Shown: one piece after another, positions 1 to 8,137 of the stretch | Layout of the letters: the number at the start of each line of letters is the position of its first letter | Position numbering within the stretch: position 1 is the stretch's first letter | Assembly: GCA_030428565.1 (NCBI GenBank) | Contig: JAUIDR010000001.1 | Coordinates: 18,431-82,430 of the forward strand | Direction: 5' to 3' | Length of the DNA: 64,000 bases | Source of the DNA: Alphaproteobacteria bacterium | GTDB taxonomy: Bacteria > Pseudomonadota > Alphaproteobacteria > UBA7985 > JAUIBT01 | The notes under the pieces: model-generated | What the model saw: the letters and a program-made list of their open reading frames with translations, nothing else | Told to the model about the DNA's origin: nothing | Databases searched by the model: none | Position numbers and translations under genes: made by a program

Positions 1-42
1 CGTCAACTCTTGCTTCAGGTGCTGGCTCAGCCCCTTGTCCAT
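1..42 (-). CDS. Start of an unidentified gene running off the left edge
   Basis: Only 14 codons are inside the window, reading MDKGLSQHLKQELT from the edge of an ATG at 42. The ATG is preceded by a perfect AGGAGG (48-53) at 5-base spacing, and the frame has no stop up to the edge. The gap to the stop of the uronate-dehydrogenase-like gene is 27 bases on the same strand, so it is probably the next gene of that operon. A GTG at 45 is an alternative start. Too little is visible to name a family. Confidence 0.6.
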   Translation of the reverse strand, partial: MDKGLSQHLKQELT

Positions 43-69
43 CACTGCCTCCTAAACGCTTGCCGGTGT

Positions 70-906
70 CTAGCTGTCGCGTTCGTCTACGATGTTCATG
101 CCAGCCGTGCCCGAATGGCCCAGCTCGACGGTAGCAAATGGTCCGCCTTGGCACATCTGCGAAGCGTCTTGCGGATCGCCCTTTGGTTCGTTTGCCAACA
201 CTTCTTCAGCAAAGACCTCGGCGTTGTCCTGCGGTCGATAGCCCAAGAAGCTCGCCTTGTTGTTATCAACGGGTGCGCGGTCGTTGTTGGAGACCCCATA
301 GACAATGCTAAAGCCGGTAACGGGGCTCTCGATCGCTGCGACGGTCATGCGCTCCAGATCGCCATAGGACAGCCAGGTGCCCAACGCGCGCGCATTGTTG
401 ACCTTGGCGCAAGACAGGATGCGCATGCAGACCGACTCTAGCCCGCGTTTGTCCCAATAGAGGCTGCCCAAATCTTCGGCAAAACACTTGGACAGACCGT
501 AATAGGTATCGGGGCGATGGGCGACCTCGGTATCAATGCGCTTGGTCCTGGGGTGCATGCCGACCGCGTGGATTGAGCTTGCGTAGACGACGCGCGACAG
601 CCCTTGTTGATGCGCGGCTTCCCAGATGTTGTAGGCGCCAACGATATTGGACTTTAGGATATCGTCGAAGGGCGCTTCATCGCCGATGGCGCCAAAATGC
701 ACCACCATATCGGCGCCCGCGCACAGCTTGTTCATGGCCGCCAAATCCGACAGATCGGCTTGCACATAGGTCTCATTGTCAGCCAGATCGTCAACGCTAG
801 GGGCAAGGTCGGTGCTGACCAGGCTTTCAGCAATGCGGCTCAGTGGCTTTCGCAAATAGCCGCCCAAGCGGCCCGCAGCACCGGTCAATACAAGCTTCTT
901 TTTCAT
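70..906 (-). CDS. udh: Uronate dehydrogenase-like NAD-dependent epimerase/dehydratase family protein
   Basis: This 278-residue short-chain dehydrogenase of the extended SDR type probably oxidises a hexuronate to its aldarolactone in the cytoplasm with NAD. The Rossmann motif TGAAGRLG lies at residues 8-15 and the catalytic pair Tyr136-xxx-Lys140 in YYGLSK. The following MRILSC, a GTWLS.DD-like stretch and the late FLGYRPQDNAE resemble, from memory, the bacterial uronate dehydrogenases (Agrobacterium and Pseudomonas Udh, about 265 residues), more than sugar-nucleotide epimerases. It lies 36 bases after the ureohydrolase gene on the same strand, with AGGACA upstream of the ATG. No uronate transporter or aldarate gene is visible, so the substrate is inferred from sequence alone. 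Confidence 0.72.
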   Translation of the reverse strand: MKKKLVLTGAAGRLGGYLRKPLSRIAESLVSTDLAPSVDDLADNETYVQADLSDLAAMNKLCAGADMVVHFGAIGDEAPFDDILKSNIVGAYNIWEAAHQQGLSRVVYASSIHAVGMHPRTKRIDTEVAHRPDTYYGLSKCFAEDLGSLYWDKRGLESVCMRILSCAKVNNARALGTWLSYGDLERMTVAAIESPVTGFSIVYGVSNNDRAPVDNNKASFLGYRPQDNAEVFAEEVLANEPKGDPQDASQMCQGGPFATVELGHSGTAGMNIVDERDS

Positions 907-942
907 ATATACATGTCCTGTTGATGGTGAAAGGCAGCCGGG

Positions 943-1902
943 CTAGGCCGTCTGTGCTGCCATATTGCAGAGAATTTCGAACATGACGGAGACCGCAAGG
1001 TACGCGGTCGCGCCACTGGCATCGAAAGGTGGCGAGACTTCAACGACATCCGCGCCGACGATGTTTACACCGGCCAAGAGCTGCGCGACCTGCAGTGCTT
1101 CGAAAGCATTCGGTCCGCCCCATTCAGGCGTCCCGGTCCCCGGGGCAACTGATGGATCGACAAAATCAATATCATAGGAAACATAGCAAGGCGCCGTGCC
1201 AACGATCTCTCTGGCCTCCTCCATCACGTCCGCGTACCCGCGCGCGTGAAATTCCTCAATCGGGATGACCCGAATACCGACGCTCTTCGCAAAATCACGG
1301 TCTTCGGAATCATAACAGGTGCCACGAATGCCGATTTGCACAACCTTGCTCGGCTCAAGCAGGCCTTCTTCGACCGCACGCCGGAAGGGTGTACCGTGAG
1401 TGTACATGGTCCCACCGAAATAGGAGTGGAACAGGTCGGTATGGCTATCGAAGTGGATCATCGCTAAGGGCTTCGACTTGGCCAGTGATCGCAAAATCGG
1501 CAGCGAGCATAAGTGGTCGCCACCCGCCGTCAAAGGCCGCACGCCTGCGGCAACCAGCTTATCGTAAAAGGCGGTAATGCGGGTCATGCTGTCTTGAATA
1601 TCGGCCGGATTTGGCGGCACATCGCCCAAATCGGCGCAGTTGACCCGCTCAAACGGCCGCACGCCCGTAATACCGTGCTGGGCGCGGATCATCGTGGAGA
1701 CATCGCGCATTTGGCGAGGTCCGTGGCGTGGGCCTGGCCGATTTGTCGTACCGCTATCCCACGGCAGTCCGACCAAGCCGACGTCAACTTGGGACAAGGC
1801 CGGCTCGTCAATAGCCACTTGCGGCAGGCGCATGAAGGTTGGCACGCCCGCGAACCGCGGCAATTCCATGCCGGAGACAGGTTGGAAGAATGACGGTTCC
1901 AT
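943..1902 (-). CDS. Agmatinase-family ureohydrolase
   Basis: A 319-residue arginase-fold hydrolase that should release urea from a guanidino compound such as agmatine, guanidinobutyrate or guanidinopropionate using two Mn2+ ions. The metal-binding motifs are all present: GGDH (127-130), DSHTD (152-156) and DIDFVDP (244-250). The second motif has Ser where agmatinases usually have Ala. The HGTPFRRAVEEGLL stretch that follows is like that of the guanidinobutyrase/guanidinopropionase branch. I chose the ATG at 1902 because AGGAG (1912-1916) precedes it at 9 bases. A TTG at 1923 would add seven residues but overlaps that ribosome site. The substrate cannot be fixed from sequence. It is downstream of the cyclo-ligase gene on the same strand with a 96-base gap. 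Confidence 0.85.
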   Translation of the reverse strand: MEPSFFQPVSGMELPRFAGVPTFMRLPQVAIDEPALSQVDVGLVGLPWDSGTTNRPGPRHGPRQMRDVSTMIRAQHGITGVRPFERVNCADLGDVPPNPADIQDSMTRITAFYDKLVAAGVRPLTAGGDHLCSLPILRSLAKSKPLAMIHFDSHTDLFHSYFGGTMYTHGTPFRRAVEEGLLEPSKVVQIGIRGTCYDSEDRDFAKSVGIRVIPIEEFHARGYADVMEEAREIVGTAPCYVSYDIDFVDPSVAPGTGTPEWGGPNAFEALQVAQLLAGVNIVGADVVEVSPPFDASGATAYLAVSVMFEILCNMAAQTA

Positions 1903-1998
1903 AGGCGGGCTCTCCTGCGGCAAATCCAGACCGCGAGCCTAGGCCGCCACCATGGCGCTGCCAAGCAAATACCACGCGCGATGCTTCAGATTTTCTTG

Positions 1999-2784
1999 TT
2001 AATGCCCAAGATGTACGACCCCTCGCTCGGTGACGATGGCGTCCAGCGGTATGTCATGCGGTTGTGGATAGATACTAGCCAGTTGCGCAGCCTCAATGCC
2101 GACGCCAATCGTTCGTGGGCGCGGGTCCGCCTGCGCTAATGTCCGGTCAAAATAGCCGCCGCCATAGCCCAAGCGGTAGCCCTGACTATCCCAGCCCACA
2201 AGCGGCGCTAGGGCGATATCGGGCTGAACAGGCTCTGCGTCGGGCGGTGGCACCGGGATATTCCAATCGCCCTTTTGCATCTTGGTCTTGGGGGTCCAGC
2301 GCCGGAATATCAATGGCGCTGCCTTGGTCTCAACCAGGGGCAAAGCAAGGCTCACGCCGCGCGCATGTAGCCGGCGAAGTAGAGGGCGCAGGTCAAGCTC
2401 ACCTTTAATCGGCCAATAGCCCGCAACGACCATCCCAGGCTTTGCCAATTCACCCGACGTTTCACCCGACATTCCACCAGGCAACCCACGGGCCGCCGCC
2501 GCATCAATCCAGTCAAGAATTAAAGGCTCTAAGGCCGTTGCGAGGCTGTCAGCCAGGGCCTGCCGCTGAGCCACGCTAAGGGCCTGGCGCGCGTTGAGCA
2601 AGCGCTTGCGTTGGGCTTTGCGCCATCGTGCAACATCGAGCGCTTGTTGTGGATCGACCGCCAGCGGGTCAAAATAATCCGGCGCTATTTCGCTTGCAAA
2701 ACAGGGCGACGAGGCATAGCGGCCCTGGCTCGCAAAGCGGCTGTCGTCGCGGGAGCCGCTTTTGTGGTCGCGGTCGTTTGCCAT
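1999..2784 (-). CDS. fau: 5-formyltetrahydrofolate cyclo-ligase
   Basis: It converts 5-formyltetrahydrofolate to 5,10-methenyltetrahydrofolate with ATP, keeping the one-carbon pool usable. The family signature GYRLGYGGGYFDR is at about residues 202-214, and GWDSQ just before it is typical. At 261 residues it is longer than the usual 180-200. The extra part is an N-terminal stretch of about 50 residues rich in Ser, Arg and Asp before the conserved WRKAQRKRLL. The ATG at 2784 has a good purine-rich site (GGGGAGGGG) directly upstream, so the extension is probably translated. It follows the globin gene by 37 bases. In many proteobacteria 6S RNA lies upstream of this gene, but there is no room for it here. 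Confidence 0.92.
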   Translation of the reverse strand: MANDRDHKSGSRDDSRFASQGRYASSPCFASEIAPDYFDPLAVDPQQALDVARWRKAQRKRLLNARQALSVAQRQALADSLATALEPLILDWIDAAAARGLPGGMSGETSGELAKPGMVVAGYWPIKGELDLRPLLRRLHARGVSLALPLVETKAAPLIFRRWTPKTKMQKGDWNIPVPPPDAEPVQPDIALAPLVGWDSQGYRLGYGGGYFDRTLAQADPRPRTIGVGIEAAQLASIYPQPHDIPLDAIVTERGVVHLGH

Positions 2785-2821
2785 CCTGGCCCCTCCCCTG
2801 TTCCATTATGGCTTGCGGCGG

Positions 2822-3268
2822 TTAACGCAGCACTGGCTCTGCGCCCGGCATTGAACGCGCCAATTCTGTTGCCATGCGCAATGAACGAGCAATTCGTTCG
2901 GCGGCTTCAATCACCAGAGCTGCACCTTCAGGGCGACATATCTCTTTTGCAGTTTGTCGAAACAACATCAACCAGCGCTCAAAGTGCTCCCCTTCAATCG
3001 GCAAGGGCAAGTGCGCGGGCACGGGCCGGCCGTGATAGCGTCCGGTCTTGAGCGTAACCGACGACCAAAAGGCAACCATCTTTTCAAGGTGGGGTTCCCA
3101 ATCGGAAATGCGCGCGGCGAAGATGGGGCCCAGCAAGTCATCATCGCGCACTTTGGCGTAAAAGCTGTGAACCAGACGCTCAAGCTGGGCCTCGCTCAAG
3201 CCCGTGCGAGCGGAGATGGCCTGGGTCTCATCAGGGCGCACCGACGGCCTTGCCAAGATTTCGGTCAT
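2822..3268 (-). CDS. Group III truncated haemoglobin
   Basis: A 148-residue globin of the truncated group III (P) type, a haem protein thought to bind or detoxify NO or other small ligands. Visible hallmarks are the early LVHSFYAKVRDDDLLGPIF, the HLEKMVAFWSSV helix, the GRYHGRPVPAHLPL turn and the EHFERWLMLF helix. The ATG at 3268 has AGGAG 7 bases upstream, so I prefer it to an upstream ATG at 3322. It is divergent from a Rrf2-type regulator, with 85 bases between their starts, which would place the haemoglobin under NO or Fe-S control. It probably heads the minus-strand operon globin, fau, ureohydrolase, udh. Confidence 0.88.
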   Translation of the reverse strand: MTEILARPSVRPDETQAISARTGLSEAQLERLVHSFYAKVRDDDLLGPIFAARISDWEPHLEKMVAFWSSVTLKTGRYHGRPVPAHLPLPIEGEHFERWLMLFRQTAKEICRPEGAALVIEAAERIARSLRMATELARSMPGAEPVLR

Positions 3269-3353
3269 AGGGTCTCCTGTCACAACTGTCTTGCGTTTGG
3301 GTCTAAACACGTTATTAAGCATTGTAAATACCGATTAGAAGGAGCGCGCCAAT

Positions 3354-3776
3354 ATGCGCTTGACCAGCTTTACCGATTATGGCTTGCGCCTACTCATGCG
3401 ACTCGCCAGCGACCCTCAACGCTGGGTCTCCAGCGCGGACGTCGCCGAAGAGTTCGATCTCTCGCGCAACCACCTTGCCAAAATCATCCAACACTTGGCA
3501 CGTGCCGGTTTGATCGAGACCCGTCGTGGCGGCGCAGGCGGCATTCGATTGTTGGTCCAGGCCGATGACATCTCCTTGGGCAGCCTCATCGCTCTACTAG
3601 AGCAAAATCAAAGCCTCGTTCCCTGCTTTGCTGAGACCGGCCCAGGTTGTTCGCTGACACCCCAGTGCCGCCTGAAGGGCAAGCTCAAAGCCGCTGAGAC
3701 CGCCTTTTTGGCCACACTAGACCGTTCGACACTGGCCGAGATCGCCCTTCCACCGCGCCGCGACGAGGCCGCCTGA
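3354..3776 (+). CDS. Rrf2-family Fe-S transcriptional regulator (NsrR/RirA type)
   Basis: A 140-residue winged-helix regulator starting MRLTSFTDYGLRLLMRLA, the standard Rrf2 opening. The recognition helix lies around residues 26-47. Cys91, Cys99 and Cys105 (spacing CX7CX5C) would bind an iron-sulfur cluster. That spacing equals the iron regulator RirA; E. coli NsrR has CX4CX5C. The surrounding LVPCF...GCSLTPQCRLKG and the linked genes look NsrR-like. The ATG has AAGGAG at 3339-3344. The stop is followed after two bases by the NnrU-family gene, so the two are co-transcribed. An NO-sensing role is inferred from the neighbours (haemoglobin, NnrU); iron sensing is the alternative. Confidence 0.85.
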   Translation: MRLTSFTDYGLRLLMRLASDPQRWVSSADVAEEFDLSRNHLAKIIQHLARAGLIETRRGGAGGIRLLVQADDISLGSLIALLEQNQSLVPCFAETGPGCSLTPQCRLKGKLKAAETAFLATLDRSTLAEIALPPRRDEAA

Positions 3777-3778
3777 AC

Positions 3779-4435
3779 ATGATGGTCGTCATCGCCATGC
3801 TGGCCTTCGTACTGAGCCACGTGTTTATCGCGCGCAGCGGGCTCAAGGCGCTGCTGGTACGAAGAATCGGCTCGCCGGGCTATCTGGCGGTTTACTCCCT
3901 CCTGTCTTTCTTGCTGCTCGCTTGGGTGATTGCGGCACTTATAACTGCCGAACGGGTCCAACTTTGGCCCACACCGCCCTGGAGCTACGGCTTTGCTGCG
4001 GTGCTTAGCCTGGCAGGACTGCTGTTGTTTATGGTTGGCGCCTTATCACCCAACCCACTGTCCGTCAGTTTTCGTAAATCAGGCTATGATCCCCAGCGCC
4101 CTGGCGTCCTGGGCTGGCTTAAGCACCCGATCATCTGGGGGCTAACGCTTTGGGCGGTGGCGCATATTCCGGCCAACGGCGATTGGCCGAGCTTGGTGCT
4201 TTTTGCAGGATCGGCAGCCTTTGGTCTGCTGGGTATTTGGGCCACCGACCGCCGCATGCGACGCAAGCTCGGCGAGCACGCTTGGGTGGCACTAAAACCC
4301 GGCTCCGGACACATGAACGGCCCAGCCTGGCAGGGCATGCTACTTGGGTTGCTGCTCTGGATTGGCCTGCTATTGGCTCATCCCTACTTATTCGCCGCCG
4401 ATCCGCTCGCGATCTTGCTGGCGCTGATAGGTTAG
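3779..4435 (+). CDS. NnrU-family membrane protein
   Basis: A 218-residue integral membrane protein with about six hydrophobic segments. The conserved block GWLKHPIIWGLTLWAVAHI (about residues 112-130) is the NnrU-family signature and carries a His that could bind a metal or haem. NnrU was named from denitrification clusters, and its biochemical role is not settled. It begins with ATGATG two bases after the Rrf2 stop and depends on that gene for translation. No denitrification reductase is in the window. Confidence 0.82.
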   Translation: MMVVIAMLAFVLSHVFIARSGLKALLVRRIGSPGYLAVYSLLSFLLLAWVIAALITAERVQLWPTPPWSYGFAAVLSLAGLLLFMVGALSPNPLSVSFRKSGYDPQRPGVLGWLKHPIIWGLTLWAVAHIPANGDWPSLVLFAGSAAFGLLGIWATDRRMRRKLGEHAWVALKPGSGHMNGPAWQGMLLGLLLWIGLLLAHPYLFAADPLAILLALIG

Positions 4436-4505
4436 ACGCGCCAAGGAAGCCCCCTTTCACAGCATCGCGGCGCGAAGGCGCTAGACAAGCCGGGCGCGCT
4501 GGGCT

Positions 4506-4525
4506 TTGGTTGCGCAAACAACCAA
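4506..4525. promoter_or_regulatory. 20-bp inverted repeat upstream of the SHMT-like gene
   Basis: TTGGTTG-CGCAAA-CAACCAA is a perfect dyad of 7+6+7 bases, centred about 39 bases before the chosen GTG start at 4555. Its size and position suit a repressor or activator operator. There is no T-tract, so it is not a terminator for the preceding NnrU gene. No regulator is identified. Confidence 0.4.
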
Positions 4526-4554
4526 GCTAATCCGTCATGTTGGGGAGAAACGCC

Positions 4555-5877
4555 GTGCCAAGCCTATACAATCGCCCTTGGGTGCCCGCCGCCTGCGAAA
4601 CGCGCGTCCACGAAATCGCGACACAAACCAACCTGGCCAGCTCCCGAAATTTGGCGGGGCTGCTCGAAGCTCTGGCGCACGAAAACCAAACCATCCATGA
4701 CCGGGATTGCTTTAACCTGAACCCGGCAACCAACGTGATGAACCCCCGCGCCGAAGCCTTGTTGTCAGCCGGTCTGGGCTCGCGCCCATCCTTGGGTTAT
4801 CCCGGCGACAAATACGAGATGGGTTTGGAAGCGATCGAGGCCATCGAGGTCATCGCCGCCGAACTAGCCGCCGAGATATTTGAAGCGCGCTACGCCGAAA
4901 TCCGCGTGCCATCGGGCGCGATTGCCAATCTCTATGGCTTCATGGCTTTGACCAAACCCGGCGACACCATTATCGCGCCGCCCGCAAGTATCGGCGGCCA
5001 CGTAACCCACCACGCCGCTGGTTGCGCCGGCCTCTATGGCCTGACCACCCTGCCCGCGCCCGTCGATGCCGACGGCTATTCCTATGATCTAGACGGCCTG
5101 GCCAAGCTAGCCAAAGAGGCTAAGCCCGCACTGATCACCGTGGGTGGCAGCCTCAATCTGTTCGAGCATCCCGTCGCAGAGATTGCCCAGATTGCTCGCG
5201 ACGCGGGCGCAAAACTGCTGTTCGACGCCGCCCATCAGTGCGGCGTGATCGCTGGCAAGGCCTGGGCCAACCCCTTGGCGCAAGGCGCCGATCTTATGAC
5301 CATGAGCACCTATAAAAGCCTGGGCGGTCCCGCTGGGGGCTTGATCGTCACCAACGATGCCGACCTTGCCGAACGCTTGGATAAGATCGCCTTCCCCGGC
5401 ATGACCGCTAACTTTGATGCTGCCAAATCGGCTGCCCTAGCCATGAGCCTGCTCGATTGGCGCGAATTCGGCGCAGACTATGCGGCGGCCATGATCGCTA
5501 TGTCGCAAGCCATGGCCCGCGCCTTCGTTGATTTGGGCCTGCCAATCTTCGCGGCCGATAAGGGCGGCACCCACTCGCACCAATTTGCGCTTGAAGCAGC
5601 CCAGTTTGGCGGCGGTCAAACCGCGTCTAAGCACCTGCGCAAGGCTGGATTTTTGGCCTGTGGAATTGGCTTGCCGATTGAGGCAGTCGCCGACGACATG
5701 AACGGCCTGCGCTTGGGCACTCCTGAACTGGTACGTCGGGGCATGACAGCCGACCACGCACCCGAATTGGCCAGCCGCATCGCGGAAGCCTTGGCGAGCA
5801 ACGCTCCGGAGGGCTTGGCCGACCGCACGGCTGCTTGGCGCAAGGACTTCCAAGGCTACAGCTTCATCATGAGCTGA
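4555..5877 (+). CDS. Divergent serine hydroxymethyltransferase-family PLP enzyme
   Basis: A 440-residue fold-type I PLP enzyme of the SHMT family. Family marks are GYPGDKYE.G, the IRVPSGAIANLYGFMALTKPGD stretch (as two parts), IGGHVTHH, DAAHQCG (cofactor Asp near residue 224) and the PLP lysine in MSTYKSLGGPAGG (Lys254). True SHMT has TTHK there. The folate-linked Glu of ASEN is replaced (PATN), and the Tyr pair of KRYYGG is reduced to DKYEMG. It may therefore be a folate-independent aldolase or a relative acting on another beta-hydroxy amino acid. The GTG at 4555 has GGAG 7 bases before it. It lies directly upstream of betICBA on the same strand. A role in glycine or serine metabolism from betaine breakdown is only inferred. 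Confidence 0.75.
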   Translation: MPSLYNRPWVPAACETRVHEIATQTNLASSRNLAGLLEALAHENQTIHDRDCFNLNPATNVMNPRAEALLSAGLGSRPSLGYPGDKYEMGLEAIEAIEVIAAELAAEIFEARYAEIRVPSGAIANLYGFMALTKPGDTIIAPPASIGGHVTHHAAGCAGLYGLTTLPAPVDADGYSYDLDGLAKLAKEAKPALITVGGSLNLFEHPVAEIAQIARDAGAKLLFDAAHQCGVIAGKAWANPLAQGADLMTMSTYKSLGGPAGGLIVTNDADLAERLDKIAFPGMTANFDAAKSAALAMSLLDWREFGADYAAAMIAMSQAMARAFVDLGLPIFAADKGGTHSHQFALEAAQFGGGQTASKHLRKAGFLACGIGLPIEAVADDMNGLRLGTPELVRRGMTADHAPELASRIAEALASNAPEGLADRTAAWRKDFQGYSFIMS

Positions 5878-5930
5878 AAAAGCCGCACAAAGCCTCGCCA
5901 CAAGCCACATTTTTGGGTGCGCATTTTTTA

Positions 5931-5959
5931 TTGACTGACTAATCAATCAAGAATAACCA
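5931..5959 (+). promoter_or_regulatory. Candidate betI promoter with overlapping BetI operator
   Basis: TTGACTGACTAATCAATCAA (5931-5950) is an imperfect 20-bp palindrome in which 8 of 10 base pairs are complementary. Its first six bases form a -35 element (TTGACT), and 17 bases further on is TAACCA (5954-5959), a weak -10. A TetR-type dimer bound here would block the promoter. This fits autoregulation of bet genes by BetI, which is known from E. coli and rhizobia. The assignment to BetI rests on position and symmetry. Confidence 0.5.
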
Positions 5960-6003
5960 GATAAGCGATTGAATGCAATAAGCCAAAAAAGTGGAAAGCG
6001 CGC

Positions 6004-6585
6004 ATGCCAAAGATCGGGATGGAGCCGCTGCGTCGTTCAAGCTTGGTCGCGGCCACCATTGCTGAGGTCGGCCGGGCGGGCTCGCTGGACGTGACGGTTG
6101 GGCAGATTGCCAAGCGTGCGGGCGTCTCGACCGCTTTGGCGCATCATTATTTCGGCAGCAAAGAGCAGATTTTTCTATCGGCCATGCGCCACATCCTGCG
6201 GCTTTATGCAGAGGAAGTTGCGCGCGAACTGGCCCAGGCGTCGACCCCGCTGCAGCGCGTTGAAGCCATTATTCGCGCCAGCTTTGCGCCGGCCAATTTC
6301 GAACCTGCAACCGTCACCGCTTGGCTGAATTTTTACGTCCAAGCGCGCAACAATCCCGAGGCTGCACGGCTGTTGTCCATTTATCAGCGGCGCCTGCGCT
6401 CGAACCTGTTGGCGGGCTTGCGCGCTTTGCTTGCCTCTGACGCGACTACTGTGGCCGACGGACTGGCCGCCATGATTGACGGCCTCTACATTCGCCAAGC
6501 ATTGGCGGCTCATCCGCCCTCTGCCGAACACGCCTTAAACCTGACCCAATCCTACCTAACCGCTAGTCTGAAGGTTGCCGCATGA
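6004..6585 (+). CDS. betI: TetR-family repressor of choline-to-betaine genes, BetI
   Basis: A 193-residue TetR-family repressor whose N-terminal helix-turn-helix spans about residues 25-60 (VGQIAKRAGVSTALAHHYFG). The opening MPKIGMEPLRRSSLVAATI, with FGSKEQIFLSAMRHIL and later AWLNFYVQARNNPE, matches the BetI subgroup. Choline binding is known to relieve repression in this family. Its stop overlaps the betC start by four bases (ATGA), so repressor and enzymes share one transcript. A palindrome overlapping the promoter lies at 5931-5950. Confidence 0.9.
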   Translation: MPKIGMEPLRRSSLVAATIAEVGRAGSLDVTVGQIAKRAGVSTALAHHYFGSKEQIFLSAMRHILRLYAEEVARELAQASTPLQRVEAIIRASFAPANFEPATVTAWLNFYVQARNNPEAARLLSIYQRRLRSNLLAGLRALLASDATTVADGLAAMIDGLYIRQALAAHPPSAEHALNLTQSYLTASLKVAA

Positions 6586-8090
6586 CCAAGCCCAATATCC
6601 TCGTAATTATGGTTGACCAGCTCAACGGCACGCTATTTCCCGACGGCCCGGCCGACTGGCTGCACGCACCCAACCTGAAAAAGCTGGCAGCAAAATCCTT
6701 ACGCTTTGCCAATGCCTACACGGCTTCGCCGCTCTGCGCGCCAGGTCGCGCCAGCTATATGTCGGGCCAACTGCCCTCAACGACACGGGTCTACGATAAC
6801 GCGGCCGAGTTCTGCTCAGACATCCCGACCTATGCGCACCATCTGCGCCGTGCGGGCTATCAGACCGCGCTGTCGGGCAAGATGCACTTCGTTGGCCCCG
6901 ATCAGCTGCACGGCTTTGAAGAGCGCCTGACCACCGACATTTATCCGGCTGATTTCGGCTGGACGCCCGACTATCGCAAACCGGGCGAGCGCATCGACTG
7001 GTGGTATCACAATATGGGGTCCGTGACAGGCGCAGGCGTTGCCGAAATCTCTAACCAGATGGAGTACGACGACGAAGTCGCTTACAATGCTGTGCGTAAA
7101 ATTTATGATCTATCGCGCGGCCTGGATGAACGGCCTTGGTCGCTGACCGTCAGCTTTACGCATCCCCACGACCCCTATGTCGCGCGCCGCAAGTACTGGG
7201 ATCTTTACGAGGACTGCGAGCATCTGTTGCCCGAAGTCCCGGCCCTTGCCTACGAAGATCACGACCCGCACGCCCAGCGCATTTTTGACGCCAACGACTG
7301 GCGTAACTTTGACATCACCGAAGAGGACATCAAGCGCTCTCGCCGGGCCTATTTCGCCAACATCTCCTACTTGGATGACAAGATTGGTGAGATCTTGCAT
7401 GCCCTTGAGACCAGCCGCCAAGAAGCGATTGTTGTATTCGTCTCTGACCACGGTGACATGCTGGGCGAACGTGGCCTTTGGTTCAAGATGAGCTTTTATG
7501 AGGGCTCGGCGCGTGTCCCCATGATGATCGCCGCTCCTGGTTTGCAACCCCAGTGCATTACAACCCCCGTATCGACCATCGACCTGACGCCGACCTACTG
7601 CGACTTGGCGGGCGTCAGCATGGAAGAAGTCATGCCCTGGACCGAGGGCCAAAGCCTAATACCCTTAGCAAAAGGCATTGCGCGCGAAGAGTCGGTAGCG
7701 ATGGAGTACGCCGCCGAAGCCTCCTATGCGCCGCTGGTTGCCCTGCGCAAGGGCCGTTATAAATATACGCGCTGCAATTTGGACCCTGAGCAGCTGTTCG
7801 ACCTTGACGCTGACCCGCACGAAATGACCAATCTGGCCGACGACCCCGCGCATGCGGACGCGCTGGCCGAATTCCGCGCTGAGGCCGATCAACGTTGGGA
7901 TTTAGACCGCTTTGACGCCGATGTACGCCAGTCGCAAGCCCGCCGATGGGTGGTCTATGAAGCGCTGCGCAAGGGCGGCTATTTCCCTTGGGACTATCAG
8001 CCATTGCTCAAGGCTTCTGAGCGCTTTATGCGCAACCACATGGATCTAAACGTGCTGGAAGAAAACCAGCGCTATCCCCGCGGTGAGTAG
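6582..8090 (+). CDS. betC: Choline-sulfatase
   Basis: It hydrolyses choline-O-sulfate to choline and sulfate, feeding the two dehydrogenases downstream and also supplying sulfur. The 502-residue protein has the type I sulfatase motif CAPGR at residues 52-56, where Cys52 should be converted to formylglycine. VDQ near residue 11 and a late SDHGDMLGERG hold metal ligands. The C-terminal KGGYFPWDYQP and RNHMDLN are typical of choline sulfatases. There is no signal peptide, so it acts in the cytoplasm. Translation is coupled to betI by a four-base overlap. The gene order betI-betC-betB-betA is that of rhizobia. No formylglycine-generating enzyme or transporter is visible here. Confidence 0.94.
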   Translation: MTKPNILVIMVDQLNGTLFPDGPADWLHAPNLKKLAAKSLRFANAYTASPLCAPGRASYMSGQLPSTTRVYDNAAEFCSDIPTYAHHLRRAGYQTALSGKMHFVGPDQLHGFEERLTTDIYPADFGWTPDYRKPGERIDWWYHNMGSVTGAGVAEISNQMEYDDEVAYNAVRKIYDLSRGLDERPWSLTVSFTHPHDPYVARRKYWDLYEDCEHLLPEVPALAYEDHDPHAQRIFDANDWRNFDITEEDIKRSRRAYFANISYLDDKIGEILHALETSRQEAIVVFVSDHGDMLGERGLWFKMSFYEGSARVPMMIAAPGLQPQCITTPVSTIDLTPTYCDLAGVSMEEVMPWTEGQSLIPLAKGIAREESVAMEYAAEASYAPLVALRKGRYKYTRCNLDPEQLFDLDADPHEMTNLADDPAHADALAEFRAEADQRWDLDRFDADVRQSQARRWVVYEALRKGGYFPWDYQPLLKASERFMRNHMDLNVLEENQRYPRGE

Positions 8091-8137
8091 CCCTTTTTCG
8101 CCCGCCATTTCGACCAATTTGACCGAAAGCCAATGCC

